NCBI RefSeq assembly: GCF_944387725.1
Contig: NZ_CALXGA010000001.1
Location: 1-64,000, forward strand
Length of the DNA stretch: 64,000 nucleotides
From: an uncultured Intestinimonas sp.
GTDB lineage: Bacteria; Bacillota; Clostridia; Oscillospirales; Oscillospiraceae
Reading direction: 5' to 3'
Shown here one piece after another: positions 15,935 through 25,822 of the stretch. Each line of letters begins with the position of its first letter. Position 1 is the first letter of the stretch. The notes beneath the pieces were generated by a model, which had not been told where the DNA came from, did no database searches, and was given only the letters and a program-made list of their open reading frames with translations. The position numbers and the translations under genes were made by a program.

Positions 15935-17017
15935 ATGGAAAGAAAGACGCCGCTCTATGACCGCCATGTGGCCCTGGGGGGAAAGATCGTCCCCTTTGCC
16001 GGCTATCTCCTGCCGGTGCAGTACCCCGCCGGGGTCATCGCCGAGCACATGGCCGTCCGCACCGCCGCCGGGCTCTTTGACGTCTCCCATATGGGGGAGC
16101 TGGTCTTCACCGGCCCTGACGCCCTGGACAACCTCAACCACCTGCTCACCAACGACTTCACCAACATGTACGACGGACAGGTCCGCTACTCCCCCATGTG
16201 TAACGAATCCGGGGGCTGTGTGGACGATCTCATCGTCTACAAGGTCCGGGAGGGGGTCTATCTGGTGGTGGTCAACGCCGCCAACCGGGAGAAGGACGCC
16301 GCCTGGATGGCCGCCCGCCTCACTGGGGACTGCCAGATGGAGGACCGCTCCGACTCCTTGGCCCAGGTGGCCCTCCAGGGACCCAGGGCCAAGGAAATCC
16401 TCCTGCGGCTCCTGCCGGAGGAGACCCTGCCCAAGAAGTACTACAGCTTCGTCCGGGAGGCGGATGTCTCTGGGGTTCCGTGCCTGATCTCCCGCACCGG
16501 GTACACCGGAGAGCTGGGCTATGAGCTCTACTGCGCCAACGCCGGTGCGGAAAAGCTGTGGGATCTGCTGCTGGAGGCCGGCCGGGACCTGGGACTCCTT
16601 CCCTGCGGCCTTGGGGCCAGGGACACCCTCCGGCTGGAGGCCGCCATGCCCCTCTACGGCCACGAGCTCACCGAGGATATCGGCCCCCTGGAGGCCGGGC
16701 TGGACTTCGCCGTGAAGCTGGGCAAGCCTGACTTTGTGGGGAAGGCGGGCCTGGAGGCCCGGCTGCCCCTCCAGCGGACCCGGGTGGGCCTGGAGGTCAC
16801 AGGCCGGGGTATCGTCCGGGAGCACCAGGACATCTACATCGGGGACCGGCTGGCGGGACAGACCACCTCCGGCACCCACGCCCCCTTCCTGGGAAAGGCC
16901 GTCGCCATGGCCTACCTCTCTCCGGAGGACGCCGCCCTTGGAACGGCGGTGGAGGTGGACGTCCGGGGCCGCCGGGTCCCCTGCAAAGTGGTGGATCTGC
17001 CCTTCTACAAGCAGTGA
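15935..17017 (+). CDS. gcvT: Glycine cleavage system T protein (aminomethyltransferase)
   Basis: 360 aa from ATG 15935. It takes the aminomethyl group from the lipoyl arm of GcvH, releases ammonia and makes methylene-tetrahydrofolate. The N-terminus [30 protein letters not shown], the FDVSHMGEL motif and [14 protein letters not shown] are characteristic; Asp in [18 protein letters not shown] is the conserved folate-site region. First gene of the riboswitch-controlled operon; gcvH follows after 47 bp. Confidence 0.96.
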   Translation: MERKTPLYDRHVALGGKIVPFAGYLLPVQYPAGVIAEHMAVRTAAGLFDVSHMGELVFTGPDALDNLNHLLTNDFTNMYDGQVRYSPMCNESGGCVDDLIVYKVREGVYLVVVNAANREKDAAWMAARLTGDCQMEDRSDSLAQVALQGPRAKEILLRLLPEETLPKKYYSFVREADVSGVPCLISRTGYTGELGYELYCANAGAEKLWDLLLEAGRDLGLLPCGLGARDTLRLEAAMPLYGHELTEDIGPLEAGLDFAVKLGKPDFVGKAGLEARLPLQRTRVGLEVTGRGIVREHQDIYIGDRLAGQTTSGTHAPFLGKAVAMAYLSPEDAALGTAVEVDVRGRRVPCKVVDLPFYKQ

Positions 17018-17064
17018 AACGCACAACCACTGGTCTATTGATGATTTGAAGGAGGTTTTTTGTC

Positions 17065-17445
17065 ATGAATACCCCGGAGCATCTGCGCTATACCAAATCC
17101 CACGAGTGGGTTCTCTTTGCCGGTGACGGCACCGCCAAGGTGGGCCTCACGGACCACGCCCAGGAGGCCCTGGGAGATTTGGTCTTCGTCAACCTTCCGG
17201 AGGTGGGGGACGCCCTCACCTGCGGCGAGACCCTGGGGGATGTGGAGTCGGTGAAGGCCGTCTCCGACATCTACAGCCCGGTGACCGGCACGGTGAAGGC
17301 CGTCAATGAGGACCTGCTGGACGCCCCCGAGTCCATCAACGCCGACCCCTACGGCGCCTGGCTGGTGGAGGTGGAGGGAATCACCGGCCAGGAGGAGCTC
17401 CTGGACGCCGCCGCCTACCAGGCTCTGTGCGCCCAGGAGGACTGA
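17065..17445 (+). CDS. gcvH: Glycine cleavage system H protein
   Basis: 126 aa. The lipoyl carrier of the complex: Lys64 in GDVESVKAVSDIYSPVTG is the lipoylation site, and SHEWV near the N-terminus is typical. It shuttles the aminomethyl group between P, T and L proteins. Start set by GAAGGAGG nine bases upstream. Second gene of the operon, 36 bp before gcvPA. Confidence 0.97.
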   Translation: MNTPEHLRYTKSHEWVLFAGDGTAKVGLTDHAQEALGDLVFVNLPEVGDALTCGETLGDVESVKAVSDIYSPVTGTVKAVNEDLLDAPESINADPYGAWLVEVEGITGQEELLDAAAYQALCAQED

Positions 17446-17481
17446 CCATGGGCTGCGGAACACAGAAAGGAGGGAAGCGCC

Positions 17482-18795
17482 ATGGGAGGCTATCTGCCGT
17501 CCACCGCTGAGGAGCGCCGGGCCATGCTGGAGGCCATCGGCTGCCGCAGCATTGAGGCGCTCTACGCCCAGGTGCCCCCGGAGATGCGCCTGGAGAAGCT
17601 GGACCTTCCGGAGGGCAAAAGCGAGCTGGAGGTCCGGCGCATCCTGGAGGGCCTGGCCGCCGGGAATACCGTCTTCCCCGCCGTCTTCCGGGGGGCGGGG
17701 GCCTACCGTCACTACATCCCCGCCATCGTCAAGAGCGTCGCCAGCAAGGAGACCTTCGTCACTGCCTACACCCCCTATCAGGCCGAGCTCTCCCAGGGGG
17801 TGCTCCAGTCCATCTTTGAGTACCAGACCATGATCTGCGCCCTCACCGGCCTGGACGCCTCCAACGCCTCGGTCTACGACGGGGCCTCCGCCGCCGCCGA
17901 GGCTGTGGCCATGTGCCGGGACCGGAAGCGCAGCACCGTGCTGCTCTCCGCCGCCGCCCACCCCATGGTCCGCCGGACGGTGGAGACCTACTGCTTCGGA
18001 AACGGCATGACGGTGAAGACGGTGCCCACAAAGAACGGTTTCACCGACGCGGAGGCCCTGGCCCAGATGCTGGACGGCACCGTGGCCTGCTTCTACCTCC
18101 AGCAGCCAAACTACTACGGCCGCATCGAGGCGGCCCGGGCGCTGGGGGAGGCCGTCCACGCCGCTGGAGGCAAATTCATCATGGGGGTCAACCCCATCGC
18201 CATGGCCCTCCTCAAGACCCCGGGGGAGTGCGGGGCCGACATCGCCGTGGGAGAGGGCCAGCCCCTGGGCCTCCCCCTGAGCTTCGGCGGGCCCTATCTG
18301 GGCTTTATGGCCGCCACCTCCGCCCTGGCCCGGAAGCTCCCCGGCCGCATCGTGGGGGAGACCACAGACCACCAGGGCCGCCGGGCCTACGTCCTGACCC
18401 TTCAGGCCCGGGAACAGCACATCCGCCGGGAAAAAGCCTCCTCCAACGTCTGCTCCAACCAGGCCCTGTGCGCCATGACCGCCGCCGTATACCTGGCCGC
18501 CATGGGGCCCCGGGGCCTCCGGCAGGCCGCCGAGCGCTGTATGGCCCACGCCCGGTACGCCGCCGAGCGCATCTGCGCCGTGAGGGGCTTCGACCTGGTC
18601 TATCCGGGGCCCTACTTCCACGAGTTCGTCACCACCTGTCCCGGAGACCCGGCCCGGGTGCTGGAGGGCCTGGCCCGGCGGGGCATTCTGGGGGGGCTCC
18701 CCCTGGAGGACGGCAACCTGCTGTGGTGCGCCACAGAGGTCAACACAAAGGGCGAAATCGACGCCCTGGAGCAAGCCCTGCGGGAGGTGGTATAA
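17482..18795 (+). CDS. gcvPA: Glycine dehydrogenase (decarboxylating) subunit 1
   Basis: 437 aa, matching the N-terminal half of P protein, which is split into two genes in many Firmicutes and archaea. The segment MGGYLPSTAEERRAML, then FRGAGAYRHYIPAIVKSVASKETFVTAYTPYQAELSQGVLQSIFEYQTMICALTGLDASNASVYDGA, is diagnostic. It pairs with subunit 2 to bind pyridoxal phosphate and decarboxylate glycine. AAAGGAGG upstream of the ATG. The stop is immediately before the GTG of gcvPB. Confidence 0.97.
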   Translation: MGGYLPSTAEERRAMLEAIGCRSIEALYAQVPPEMRLEKLDLPEGKSELEVRRILEGLAAGNTVFPAVFRGAGAYRHYIPAIVKSVASKETFVTAYTPYQAELSQGVLQSIFEYQTMICALTGLDASNASVYDGASAAAEAVAMCRDRKRSTVLLSAAAHPMVRRTVETYCFGNGMTVKTVPTKNGFTDAEALAQMLDGTVACFYLQQPNYYGRIEAARALGEAVHAAGGKFIMGVNPIAMALLKTPGECGADIAVGEGQPLGLPLSFGGPYLGFMAATSALARKLPGRIVGETTDHQGRRAYVLTLQAREQHIRREKASSNVCSNQALCAMTAAVYLAAMGPRGLRQAAERCMAHARYAAERICAVRGFDLVYPGPYFHEFVTTCPGDPARVLEGLARRGILGGLPLEDGNLLWCATEVNTKGEIDALEQALREVV

Positions 18796-18796
18796 A

Positions 18797-20245
18797 GTGG
18801 AACTGCTGTTTGAAAAGAGCCGGAAGGGCCGGGGCTGCGACCTGCTGCCCCCCCTGGACGTGCCCCCCGCCCATCTGATGGAGGGCATGGGCCGGGAGGC
18901 CCCTCTGGACCTGCCGGAGCTCTCCGAGGTGGAGCTCTCCCGGCACTATTCCGCCCTGGAGCGCCGGGCCCACGGGGTCAACAACGGCTTTTACCCCCTG
19001 GGCTCCTGCACCATGAAATATAATCCCAGGCTCCACGAGGAGCTCGCCGCCCTGCCGGGCTTCGCCGGGGTCCACCCCAGCCAGGACCCGGCGGATGTCC
19101 AGGGCTGTCTGAAGGTCCTGCGCCTGGCGGAGGAGCTGCTGTGCGAGATCACCGGCATGGACGCCATGACCTTCCAGCCCGCCGCCGGGGCCCACGGGGA
19201 GCTGACCGCCCTGCTGATGGTGAAGAAATACCACCTGGACCGGGGGGATGCCGGCCGCACCAAAATTCTGGCCCCCGACTCCGCCCACGGCACCAACCCG
19301 GCCTCGGCCGCCATGTGCGGCTTCACTGTGGTGAACGTGCCCTCCAACCCCCAGGGCGGGGTGGACCTGGAGGCCCTGCGGGCCGCCGCCGGGCCGGATA
19401 CCGCCGCCCTGATGCTCACCAATCCCAACACCCTGGGCCTCTTTGACCCCAACATTCTGGAAATCACCCAGATCGTCCACGACGCCGGGGGACTGTGCTA
19501 CTACGACGGGGCCAACCTCAACGCCGTGATGGGGGTGGTCCGGCCCGGGGACATGGGCTTCGACCTGGTTCACCTGAACCTCCACAAGACCTTCTCCACC
19601 CCCCACGGCGGGGGCGGACCGGGCTCCGGCCCCGTGGGCTGTAAGGACTTCCTCCGGGATTACCTGCCCGCCGGGTATGTGGAGGAGGGCCCCCGGGGCC
19701 TGGAGCTCCGGGACCCGGAGAAGACCATCGGCCGGGTCAAGGCCTTCTGCGGCAACTTCACCGTGGTGGTCAAGGCCCTGGCCTACCTCCTCACCCTGGG
19801 GGCGGAGGGCATCCCCCAGGCCGCCCAGGGGGCGGTGCTCAACGCCAACTACCTCCGGGAGCAGCTCCGGGGGACCTACGACATCGCCTACGGAGAGGGC
19901 CCCTGTATGCACGAGTTTGTGCTCACCCTGGAGAAGCTGAAAAAGGAGACGGGGGTCTCCGCCCTGGACGTGGCCAAGGCCCTGATCGACCAGGGCATCC
20001 ACCCCCCCACCATGTACTTCCCCCTCATCGTGGAGGAGGCCTTGATGTTCGAGCCCACCGAGACCGAGTCCCGGGAGACCCTGGACCACGCCGCAGCGGT
20101 GCTCAAGGCCATCCGGGCCCAGGCGGACACCGACCCCGCCGCCCTCCACGCCGCCCCGGTGACCACCCCCATCGGACGGCCCGATGAAGTCCAGGCCGCC
20201 CGCCACCCCGTCCTGCGGTACCGCCCGCCGGAGGTCCAGCCATGA
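18797..20245 (+). CDS. gcvPB: Glycine dehydrogenase (decarboxylating) subunit 2
   Basis: 482 aa, the C-terminal half of P protein. Lys264 in HLNLHKTFSTPHGGGGPGSGP is the pyridoxal phosphate lysine, and the glycine-rich loop after it is conserved. It starts at GTG 18797, one base after the gcvPA stop, with GGGAGGTGG inside the gcvPA end, so the two subunits are probably translationally coupled. Its TGA overlaps the ATG of lpd (ATGA). Confidence 0.97.
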   Translation: MELLFEKSRKGRGCDLLPPLDVPPAHLMEGMGREAPLDLPELSEVELSRHYSALERRAHGVNNGFYPLGSCTMKYNPRLHEELAALPGFAGVHPSQDPADVQGCLKVLRLAEELLCEITGMDAMTFQPAAGAHGELTALLMVKKYHLDRGDAGRTKILAPDSAHGTNPASAAMCGFTVVNVPSNPQGGVDLEALRAAAGPDTAALMLTNPNTLGLFDPNILEITQIVHDAGGLCYYDGANLNAVMGVVRPGDMGFDLVHLNLHKTFSTPHGGGGPGSGPVGCKDFLRDYLPAGYVEEGPRGLELRDPEKTIGRVKAFCGNFTVVVKALAYLLTLGAEGIPQAAQGAVLNANYLREQLRGTYDIAYGEGPCMHEFVLTLEKLKKETGVSALDVAKALIDQGIHPPTMYFPLIVEEALMFEPTETESRETLDHAAAVLKAIRAQADTDPAALHAAPVTTPIGRPDEVQAARHPVLRYRPPEVQP

Positions 20246-21624
20246 GCCTGGACCTCATTGTGGTGGGCGGAGGCCCCGGCGGGTATGCTGCCGCCATCCG
20301 GGCCGCCCAGCTGGGCCTCAAGACCGCCCTCATCGAGCGGGAGGCGGTGGGGGGTACCTGCCTCAACCGGGGCTGTATCCCCACCAAGGCCCTGCTCCAC
20401 AGCGCCGGGCTCTACCAGGAGATGCGCTCCTGCGGCGCCTTCGGCCTCCGGGCCGGGGAGGTGGGCTTCGACTACGCCGCCATGTGTGCCCGCCGGGACC
20501 AGGTGGTGGACCAGCTCTGCACCGGCGTCCAGGGCCTCCTGAAGGGCAACGGGGTGGAGGTGCTCGCCGGCTCCGCCGTTTTGGAGGGCTCCGGCCGGGT
20601 CCGGGTGGGGGAGACCCTCCATGAGGCCAGAAATATCCTCCTGGCCGTTGGGGCCCGGCCCGCGCTGCCCCCCATCCCCGGCCTGGACCTCCCGGGGGTC
20701 CTCACCAGCGACGACCTGCTCACCGGGGAGGCATTCTACCCCCGGCTGACCATCATCGGCGGGGGGGTCATCGGCATGGAGTTTGCCAGTCTCTACAGCG
20801 CCCTGGGCGCGGAGGTCACTGTCCTGGAGGCTGCCGAGCGCATCCTGCCCACCCTGGACAAGGAGCTCTCCCAGAGCCTGGGCATGTTTTTGAAAAAACG
20901 GGGGGTGAAGCTGTGCCCCGGCGCCGCCGTGGAGCGCGTGGAGCGGACGGAGGAGGGCCTCCGGTGCAGCTACACCCTCAAGGGGCGGCAGGAGGTCGTG
21001 GTCTCCGACGCCGTGCTGGCGGCCACCGGCCGGCGGGCCAACACTGAGGGCCTGTGCGCCCCCGGGGTGGACTTGGGGCTGGAACGGGGGGCCATCCCGG
21101 TGAACGAGCGCTTCCAGACCCGCCTCCCCGGCGTCTATGCTGTGGGGGACGCGGCGGCGGGGAGCATCCAGCTGGCCCATGCCGCCTCCGCCCAGGGGAT
21201 CAACGCCGTGAGCCTCATGGCCGGGCGGGAGCCCCCCATGAACCTCTCGGCCATCCCCGCCTGCGTCTACACCCAGCCGGAGCTGGCCTCGGTGGGCAGA
21301 ACCGAGGCCCGGTGCAAGGAGGAGGGCATCCCGGTGCGGACCGGCAAGTACCTCATGAGCGGCAACGGCCGGAGCCTCATCGCCGGGGCCGGCCGGGGCT
21401 TTATCAAGGTGGTCAGCCACGCCGGCACCGGGGTGGTGCTGGGGGCCCAGCTCCTGTGTGAGCGGGCCACCGACCTGGTGGGGGCCTTCACCACTGCTGT
21501 GGCGGAGCGCCGCACCCTGGAGGAACTCTCCGCCGTGGTCCGCCCCCACCCCACCTTCTCCGAGGGCATCTCCGAGGCCGCCGAGGCCGCCCTGGGCCTG
21601 AGCATCCACCAGCTCAACCGATAA
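20242..21624 (+). CDS. lpdA: Dihydrolipoyl dehydrogenase (L protein)
   Basis: 460 aa. It reoxidises the lipoyl arm of GcvH and reduces NAD+. FAD site GGGPGGYAAAIRAAQLG at the N-terminus; redox-active Cys40 and Cys45 in GGTCLNRGCIPTK; NAD-binding IIGGGVIGMEFASLYSALG; C-terminal HPHPTFSEG with the catalytic His and Glu. It overlaps gcvPB by four bases (ATGA), so it belongs to the glycine cleavage operon rather than to a 2-oxoacid dehydrogenase. No clear terminator follows before the next promoter at 21645. Confidence 0.97.
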   Translation: MSLDLIVVGGGPGGYAAAIRAAQLGLKTALIEREAVGGTCLNRGCIPTKALLHSAGLYQEMRSCGAFGLRAGEVGFDYAAMCARRDQVVDQLCTGVQGLLKGNGVEVLAGSAVLEGSGRVRVGETLHEARNILLAVGARPALPPIPGLDLPGVLTSDDLLTGEAFYPRLTIIGGGVIGMEFASLYSALGAEVTVLEAAERILPTLDKELSQSLGMFLKKRGVKLCPGAAVERVERTEEGLRCSYTLKGRQEVVVSDAVLAATGRRANTEGLCAPGVDLGLERGAIPVNERFQTRLPGVYAVGDAAAGSIQLAHAASAQGINAVSLMAGREPPMNLSAIPACVYTQPELASVGRTEARCKEEGIPVRTGKYLMSGNGRSLIAGAGRGFIKVVSHAGTGVVLGAQLLCERATDLVGAFTTAVAERRTLEELSAVVRPHPTFSEGISEAAEAALGLSIHQLNR

Positions 21625-21644
21625 CTTTTTCCTGCCGTCTCTCC

Positions 21645-21674
21645 TTGACAAGCCATCCATCCGGTGACTATAAT
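21645..21674 (+). promoter_or_regulatory. Promoter upstream of the repeat pair and the SLH-CAP gene
   Basis: TTGACA (21645-21650) and TATAAT (21669-21674), spacer 18. Family B starts 23 bp after the -10 and family A follows, so a transcript would cross both repeats (about 350 nt) before the SLH-CAP start codon. Confidence 0.7.
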
Positions 21675-21696
21675 GAACATATCAACCCTGGAGCAC

Positions 21697-21862
21697 TAGT
21701 ACTCCACCAAGCCAGAACCTTGCATTTGCCTTTCGGCGGAATTTCCGCATCCCTTCGTTATCGTCCTTGATGGGCGTCAGCCCACCGGCGTCCTCTGCCT
21801 TGTTCTGCAAAAATTCCGCTCGAAATCCAATCTGCAATTTCTAACTTGTTGGTAGAGTACTA
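21697..21862 (+). mobile_element. Family B MITE-like repeat, copy 1
   Basis: About 166 bp with near-inverted ends TAGTACTCCACCAAG and CTTGTTGGTAGAGTACTA and no coding capacity. It closely matches 58792-58954 in inverted orientation. Its right end shares its TA with the left end of family A copy 2. Confidence 0.75.
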
Positions 21863-22028
21863 GGGCTTGTTTGAAAAATGGCGATGTGTCCAGCAGCGAG
21901 GGATTTTGGGCCGCTGGCAAGCAATTTTTTCGCAGGAATCCTGGCGGATTTCAAGGAAAAACTGCGCCGTCCAGGGGGGGCAAAAGCCCCGCCGGTTGGG
22001 CATGTTGACTTTTTTCAAACAAGCCCTA
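21861..22028 (-). mobile_element. Family A MITE-like repeat, copy 2
   Basis: 168 bp, inverted relative to copy 1. Ends TAGGGCTTGTTTGAAA; flanks again read C-TA...TA-G. It lies directly between a family B copy and the Shine-Dalgarno site of the SLH-CAP gene. Confidence 0.85.
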
Positions 22029-22048
22029 GAAGAAGGAGGATGAACCAT

Positions 22049-24487
22049 ATGAAAAAGGACACAGGACGCCCGCCGGCCTCCCATCCGACTGGCGAGGCGG
22101 AGAGACGGCCCGCCAGGCGGAGGGCCCGAGGCATGGCCAAGCCGCTGACCGCCCTTCTGCTGGCGGTCACCCTTCTGGCTTCCCTGATCGCCGCCAGCGC
22201 GGCCGAGCCCTTCAGCGACGTGCCGGAGAACCACTGGGCCTATGAACAGATCCAGACCGCCGTGGACAGGGGCCTGGTCAACGGTGCGGGAGACGGCCGC
22301 TTTATGCCTGACCGGCAGGTCACCGGCGTGGAGTTTGTCACCATGCTGGTCCGGGCCTTCTACCCCGAGGAGATCGGCGGCGCCCAGACCGGGGCCGTGT
22401 GGTACCAGCCCTATGTGCAGGCGGCGTCCAGCCACGGGCTGCTGACCGGCGAGCTGAGCCGCACCGCCGTGTTGGAAGAGCCCATTAACCGCAGTCAGAT
22501 GGCCGTGCTCCTGTCCAACGCGGTGGAGGACGCAGACCTGGACGGTATGGACAGCATCCTCACAGAGAGCCAGGCGGCGCGGACCATCCCTGACTGGGAC
22601 CAGATCTCCGACGATTACCGGGATGCGGTGCGGGTGACCTACTCCCTGGGCCTCATTGTGGGCACCGATTCCGCCGGCACCTTCCGCGGCGACGGCTACA
22701 TGACCCGCGCCCAGGGGGCGGTGGTGATGAACCGGGCGGACGACCTCTTCACTACATACGCCCCGGTGGAGCCCACCCCGACGCCGACACCTACGCCTAC
22801 CCCGACACCTACGCCTACCCCGACACCTACGCCTACCCCGACGCCGGCACCTACGCCGACGCCGACCCCCACGCCCACCCCCAACGTCGTTGTGGACCGG
22901 ACGGACCTGGCCAATCAGGTGGTGGCGCTGGTTAACCAGCAGCGGGCCGAAAACGGCCTGTCCGCCCTGTCGGTCAACAGCCAGCTCCAGCAGGCGGCCC
23001 AGGAGCGGGCTCAGGAGCAGGTGGAGCTGTATTCCCACACCCGGCCGGACGGCACCCGCTGTTTCACCATTTTGGAGGAGTACGGCATTGACTACTCCGG
23101 CGCAGGGGAGAACATCGCCTACGGCCAGCGCAGCCCGGAGGCGGTGATGAACGCCTGGATGAACTCCTCGGGCCACCGGGCAAACATTTTGAACGCCGGC
23201 TTTGACACCATCGGCGTGGGCTGCGTGGAGTACAACGGCACGCTGTACTGGGTGCAGATGTTTGTCAAGCTCTCCACCCGGACGTCCACCCCGACGCCAA
23301 CGCCCACCCCCACGCCGGCCCCCACGCCTACTCCGACCCCTACCCCGACGCCCACCCCCAACGTCGTCGTGGACCGGACGGAGCTGGCCAATCAGGTGGT
23401 GGCGCTGGTCAACCAGCAGCGGGCTGAGAACGGCCTGTCCGCCCTGTCGGTCAACAGCCAGCTCCAGCAGGCGGCCCAGGAGCGGGCTCAGGAGCAGGTG
23501 GAGCTGTATTCCCACACCCGGCCGGACGGCACCCGCTGTTTCACCATTTTGGAGGAGTACGGCATTGACTACTCCGGCGCAGGGGAGAACATCGCCTACG
23601 GCCAGCGCAGCCCGGAGGCGGTGATGAACGCCTGGATGAACTCCTCGGGCCACCGGGCAAACATTTTGAACGCCGGCTTTGACACCATCGGCGTGGGCTG
23701 TGTGGAGTATAACGGCACGCTGTACTGGGTGCAGATGTTTGTCAAGCTCTCCACCCGGACGCCCACCCCTACGCCGTCGTCAACGCCCACGCCGGCCCCT
23801 ACGCCGTCGTCAACGCCCACGCCGGCCCCCACGCCGTCGTCAACGCCTACGCCGGCCCCCACGCCGTCGTCAACGCCTACGCCGGCCCCCACGCCGTCGT
23901 CAACGCCCACGCCGGCCCCCACGCCGCCGTCAACGCCTACGCCGGCCCCCACGCCGCCGTCAACGCCCACGCCGGCCCCCACGCCGCCGTCAACGCCCAC
24001 GCCGGCCCCCACGCCGCCGTCAACGCCCACGCCGGTCCCGACAGCGACGCCAACGCCCACCCCGACACCTACTCCCACACCTACCCCTAACGTCGCCGTG
24101 GACCGGACGGACCTGGCCGACCAGGTGGTGGCGCTGGTCAACCAGCAGCGGGCTGAGAACGGCCTGTCTGCCCTGTCGGTCAACAGCCAGCTCCAGCAGG
24201 CGGCCCAGGAGCGGGCTCAGGAACAGGTGGAGCTGTATTCCCACACCCGGCCGGACGGCACTGAATGCTTCACCATTCTGGACGAATACGGCGTTTCGTA
24301 TTCCCGGGCCGGGGAGAACATCGCCTATGGCCAGCGCAGCCCGGAGGCGGTGATGGACGCCTGGATGAACTCCCAGGGCCACCGGGCAAACATTTTGAAT
24401 ACCAGCTTTGACACTATTGGCGTGGGCTGCGTGGAGTATAACGGCACGCTGTACTGGGTGCAGATGTTTATTAAGCAGAGCGGCTGA
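22049..24487 (+). CDS. Secreted S-layer-homology protein with three CAP domains
   Basis: 812 aa from ATG 22049, nine bases after AGGAGG. A basic N-terminus with a signal peptide ([25 protein letters not shown]), SLH-type repeats (about 52-235: [25 protein letters not shown] and [18 protein letters not shown]) for cell-wall attachment, then three CAP/SCP domains (about 278-409, 436-568, 681-812) joined by Pro-Thr linkers. Each keeps the CAP residues in [16 protein letters not shown] and GHRANIL. Domains 1 and 2 are nearly identical even in DNA; domain 3 has drifted. The last linker is nine 30-bp units. Function of bacterial CAP proteins is mostly unknown. Its leader is built of two repeat elements. 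Confidence 0.88.
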   Translation: MKKDTGRPPASHPTGEAERRPARRRARGMAKPLTALLLAVTLLASLIAASAAEPFSDVPENHWAYEQIQTAVDRGLVNGAGDGRFMPDRQVTGVEFVTMLVRAFYPEEIGGAQTGAVWYQPYVQAASSHGLLTGELSRTAVLEEPINRSQMAVLLSNAVEDADLDGMDSILTESQAARTIPDWDQISDDYRDAVRVTYSLGLIVGTDSAGTFRGDGYMTRAQGAVVMNRADDLFTTYAPVEPTPTPTPTPTPTPTPTPTPTPTPTPAPTPTPTPTPTPNVVVDRTDLANQVVALVNQQRAENGLSALSVNSQLQQAAQERAQEQVELYSHTRPDGTRCFTILEEYGIDYSGAGENIAYGQRSPEAVMNAWMNSSGHRANILNAGFDTIGVGCVEYNGTLYWVQMFVKLSTRTSTPTPTPTPTPAPTPTPTPTPTPTPNVVVDRTELANQVVALVNQQRAENGLSALSVNSQLQQAAQERAQEQVELYSHTRPDGTRCFTILEEYGIDYSGAGENIAYGQRSPEAVMNAWMNSSGHRANILNAGFDTIGVGCVEYNGTLYWVQMFVKLSTRTPTPTPSSTPTPAPTPSSTPTPAPTPSSTPTPAPTPSSTPTPAPTPSSTPTPAPTPPSTPTPAPTPPSTPTPAPTPPSTPTPAPTPPSTPTPVPTATPTPTPTPTPTPTPNVAVDRTDLADQVVALVNQQRAENGLSALSVNSQLQQAAQERAQEQVELYSHTRPDGTECFTILDEYGVSYSRAGENIAYGQRSPEAVMDAWMNSQGHRANILNTSFDTIGVGCVEYNGTLYWVQMFIKQSG
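23771..24040 (+). repeat. Nine 30-bp tandem repeats in the Pro-Thr linker
   Basis: Units begin ACGCCGTCGTCAACGCC or ACGCCGCCGTCAACGCC at 23771, 23801 and every 30 bases to 24011, encoding [10 protein letters not shown] (first five) or [10 protein letters not shown] (last four). The ordered split between variants suggests growth by local duplication; copy number is likely to vary between strains. Confidence 0.9.
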
Positions 24488-24542
24488 GAGGCATCCTCCC
24501 CGCCCTTGCCGGAAGCAGCCATCCGCCCAACCGTAACCACCG

Positions 24543-24571
24543 GGGGCCCGGAGCCGACCGCTCCGGGCCCC
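24543..24571 (+). terminator. Hairpin after the SLH-CAP gene
   Basis: GGGGCCCGGAGC pairs with GCTCCGGGCCCC (12 bp) around CGACC. No strong T run follows, so termination may be partial and the ArsC-like gene 30 bp on could receive read-through. Confidence 0.6.
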
Positions 24572-24601
24572 GCTTCGTCTCTCTGAAGGAGGGCGCACGC
24601 C

Positions 24602-24934
24602 ATGAACATTCAGATTTTCGGCACCTCCAAGTGCTTTGACACCAAAAAGGCCCAGCGGTACTTCAAGGAGCGGCGCATCCCCTTCCAGTTTGTGGACCTG
24701 GCCAAATACGGCATCAGCCCGGGGGAACTCCGAAGTGTGAAGAACGCTGTGGGACTGGAGGCCCTGCTCAACGAAAAGCACCCGGACGCCCCCCTGGCAG
24801 CCTATCTGGCCTACGACGAGGACAAGCTGGAAAAGCTGCTGGAGGAGCCCCGGCTGCTGCGGACTCCCATCGTCCGCAACGGCCGGCAGGCCACTGTGGG
24901 CTTTTGCCCAGAGGTGTGGAAGACCTGGACATAA
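24602..24934 (+). CDS. ArsC/Spx-family thioredoxin-fold protein
   Basis: 110 aa. The start MNIQIFGTSKCFDTKKAQRYFKERRIPFQFVDL and RTPIVRNGRQATVGFCPEVW are typical of the arsenate reductase (ArsC)-like family. One N-terminal cysteine (Cys11) is followed by Phe-Asp-Thr, not by a second Cys, so it is not a CxxC Spx protein. No arsenic genes adjoin it, and many members of this family have no known arsenate activity. AAGGAGGGCGCACGCC precedes the ATG. Confidence 0.8.
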   Translation: MNIQIFGTSKCFDTKKAQRYFKERRIPFQFVDLAKYGISPGELRSVKNAVGLEALLNEKHPDAPLAAYLAYDEDKLEKLLEEPRLLRTPIVRNGRQATVGFCPEVWKTWT

Positions 24935-25025
24935 CCCCACATCCCGGTTGCGTTTCCCCGGAGGATGTGGTATCCTGTTTCCAGAACTTTGATCGGCAAG
25001 GACGCCGGAGACGGAGGATGGGGCC

Positions 25026-25811
25026 ATGGCGGTCTTTTTATTGCTTGTCAGCTTTCTCGCCTCGGTGGGCGGGGCCATCTGCGGCATCGGCGGCGGGGTG
25101 ATCATCAAGCCCGCCCTGGACGCCCTGAATCTGGCCGGCGTGTCCACCATCAGCTTTCTGTCCGGCTGTACAGTGCTGAGCATGTCCTGCTACTCTGTGG
25201 GGCGGGCCCTGGCCGCCCGGGAGAGTCTGGTGGACTTCAAAACCGGGACCCCCCTGGCCCTGGGGGCCGCTGCGGGGGGCGTGGCGGGGAAGAGCCTCTT
25301 TTCCGCCCTCACCGCCCTGTTCTCCCAGCAGAGTGTGGGCCTCTGCCAATCCATGTGCCTGGCGGTTCTGACCTTCATGACCATCTGCTACACCCTCTTC
25401 CAGCGCCGCATCCGCACCCACCGCCTGACCCACCCCCTGCCCTGCGTGGCGGTGGGCCTGGGGCTGGGGCTCCTCTCCAGCTTCCTGGGCATTGGCGGCG
25501 GGCCCATCAACCTGGTGGTGCTCTACTACTTTTTCTCCATGCCCACCAAGACAGCCGCCCAGAACAGCCTCTACATCATCCTCCTCTCCCAGATCACCAG
25601 CCTGGGCACCACCCTGCTCACCGGGGCGGTCCCTCCCTTCCAGCTGAGCTGGCTGGTCCCCATGGTGGTTGGGGGTATCACCGGCGGCATGGCCGGCCGG
25701 AACATCAACCGGCACATCGACGACCGCCAGGTGGAGCGCCTCTTCCTGGGCCTAATGGTCCTCATCACCCTCATCAGCCTCTTCAACGCCTGGCGCTTCT
25801 GGAGTGCCTGA
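25026..25811 (+). CDS. TauE/SafE (TSUP) family permease
   Basis: 261 aa, almost wholly hydrophobic, with the two homologous halves of the family: SVGGAICGIGGGVIIKPALDAL near the N-terminus and SFLGIGGGPINLVVLYYFFSM in the second half. These proteins export or import sulfur-containing anions or organic acids across the membrane; the substrate is not evident. It starts 91 bp after the ArsC-like gene and ends in a strong terminator. Confidence 0.9.
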   Translation: MAVFLLLVSFLASVGGAICGIGGGVIIKPALDALNLAGVSTISFLSGCTVLSMSCYSVGRALAARESLVDFKTGTPLALGAAAGGVAGKSLFSALTALFSQQSVGLCQSMCLAVLTFMTICYTLFQRRIRTHRLTHPLPCVAVGLGLGLLSSFLGIGGGPINLVVLYYFFSMPTKTAAQNSLYIILLSQITSLGTTLLTGAVPPFQLSWLVPMVVGGITGGMAGRNINRHIDDRQVERLFLGLMVLITLISLFNAWRFWSA

Positions 25812-25822
25812 GCTGAGAAAGC

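Noticed and set aside
22770..22880. Short CCGACACCTACGC-type repeats as a CRISPR array
   Set aside because: These are six- to twelve-base codon repeats for a Pro-Thr linker, with no unique spacers.
24602..24934. Arsenic resistance locus
   Set aside because: Only an ArsC-like protein is present; there is no ArsB/Acr3, ArsR or ArsA, and the TauE/SafE permease next to it is not an arsenite exporter family.
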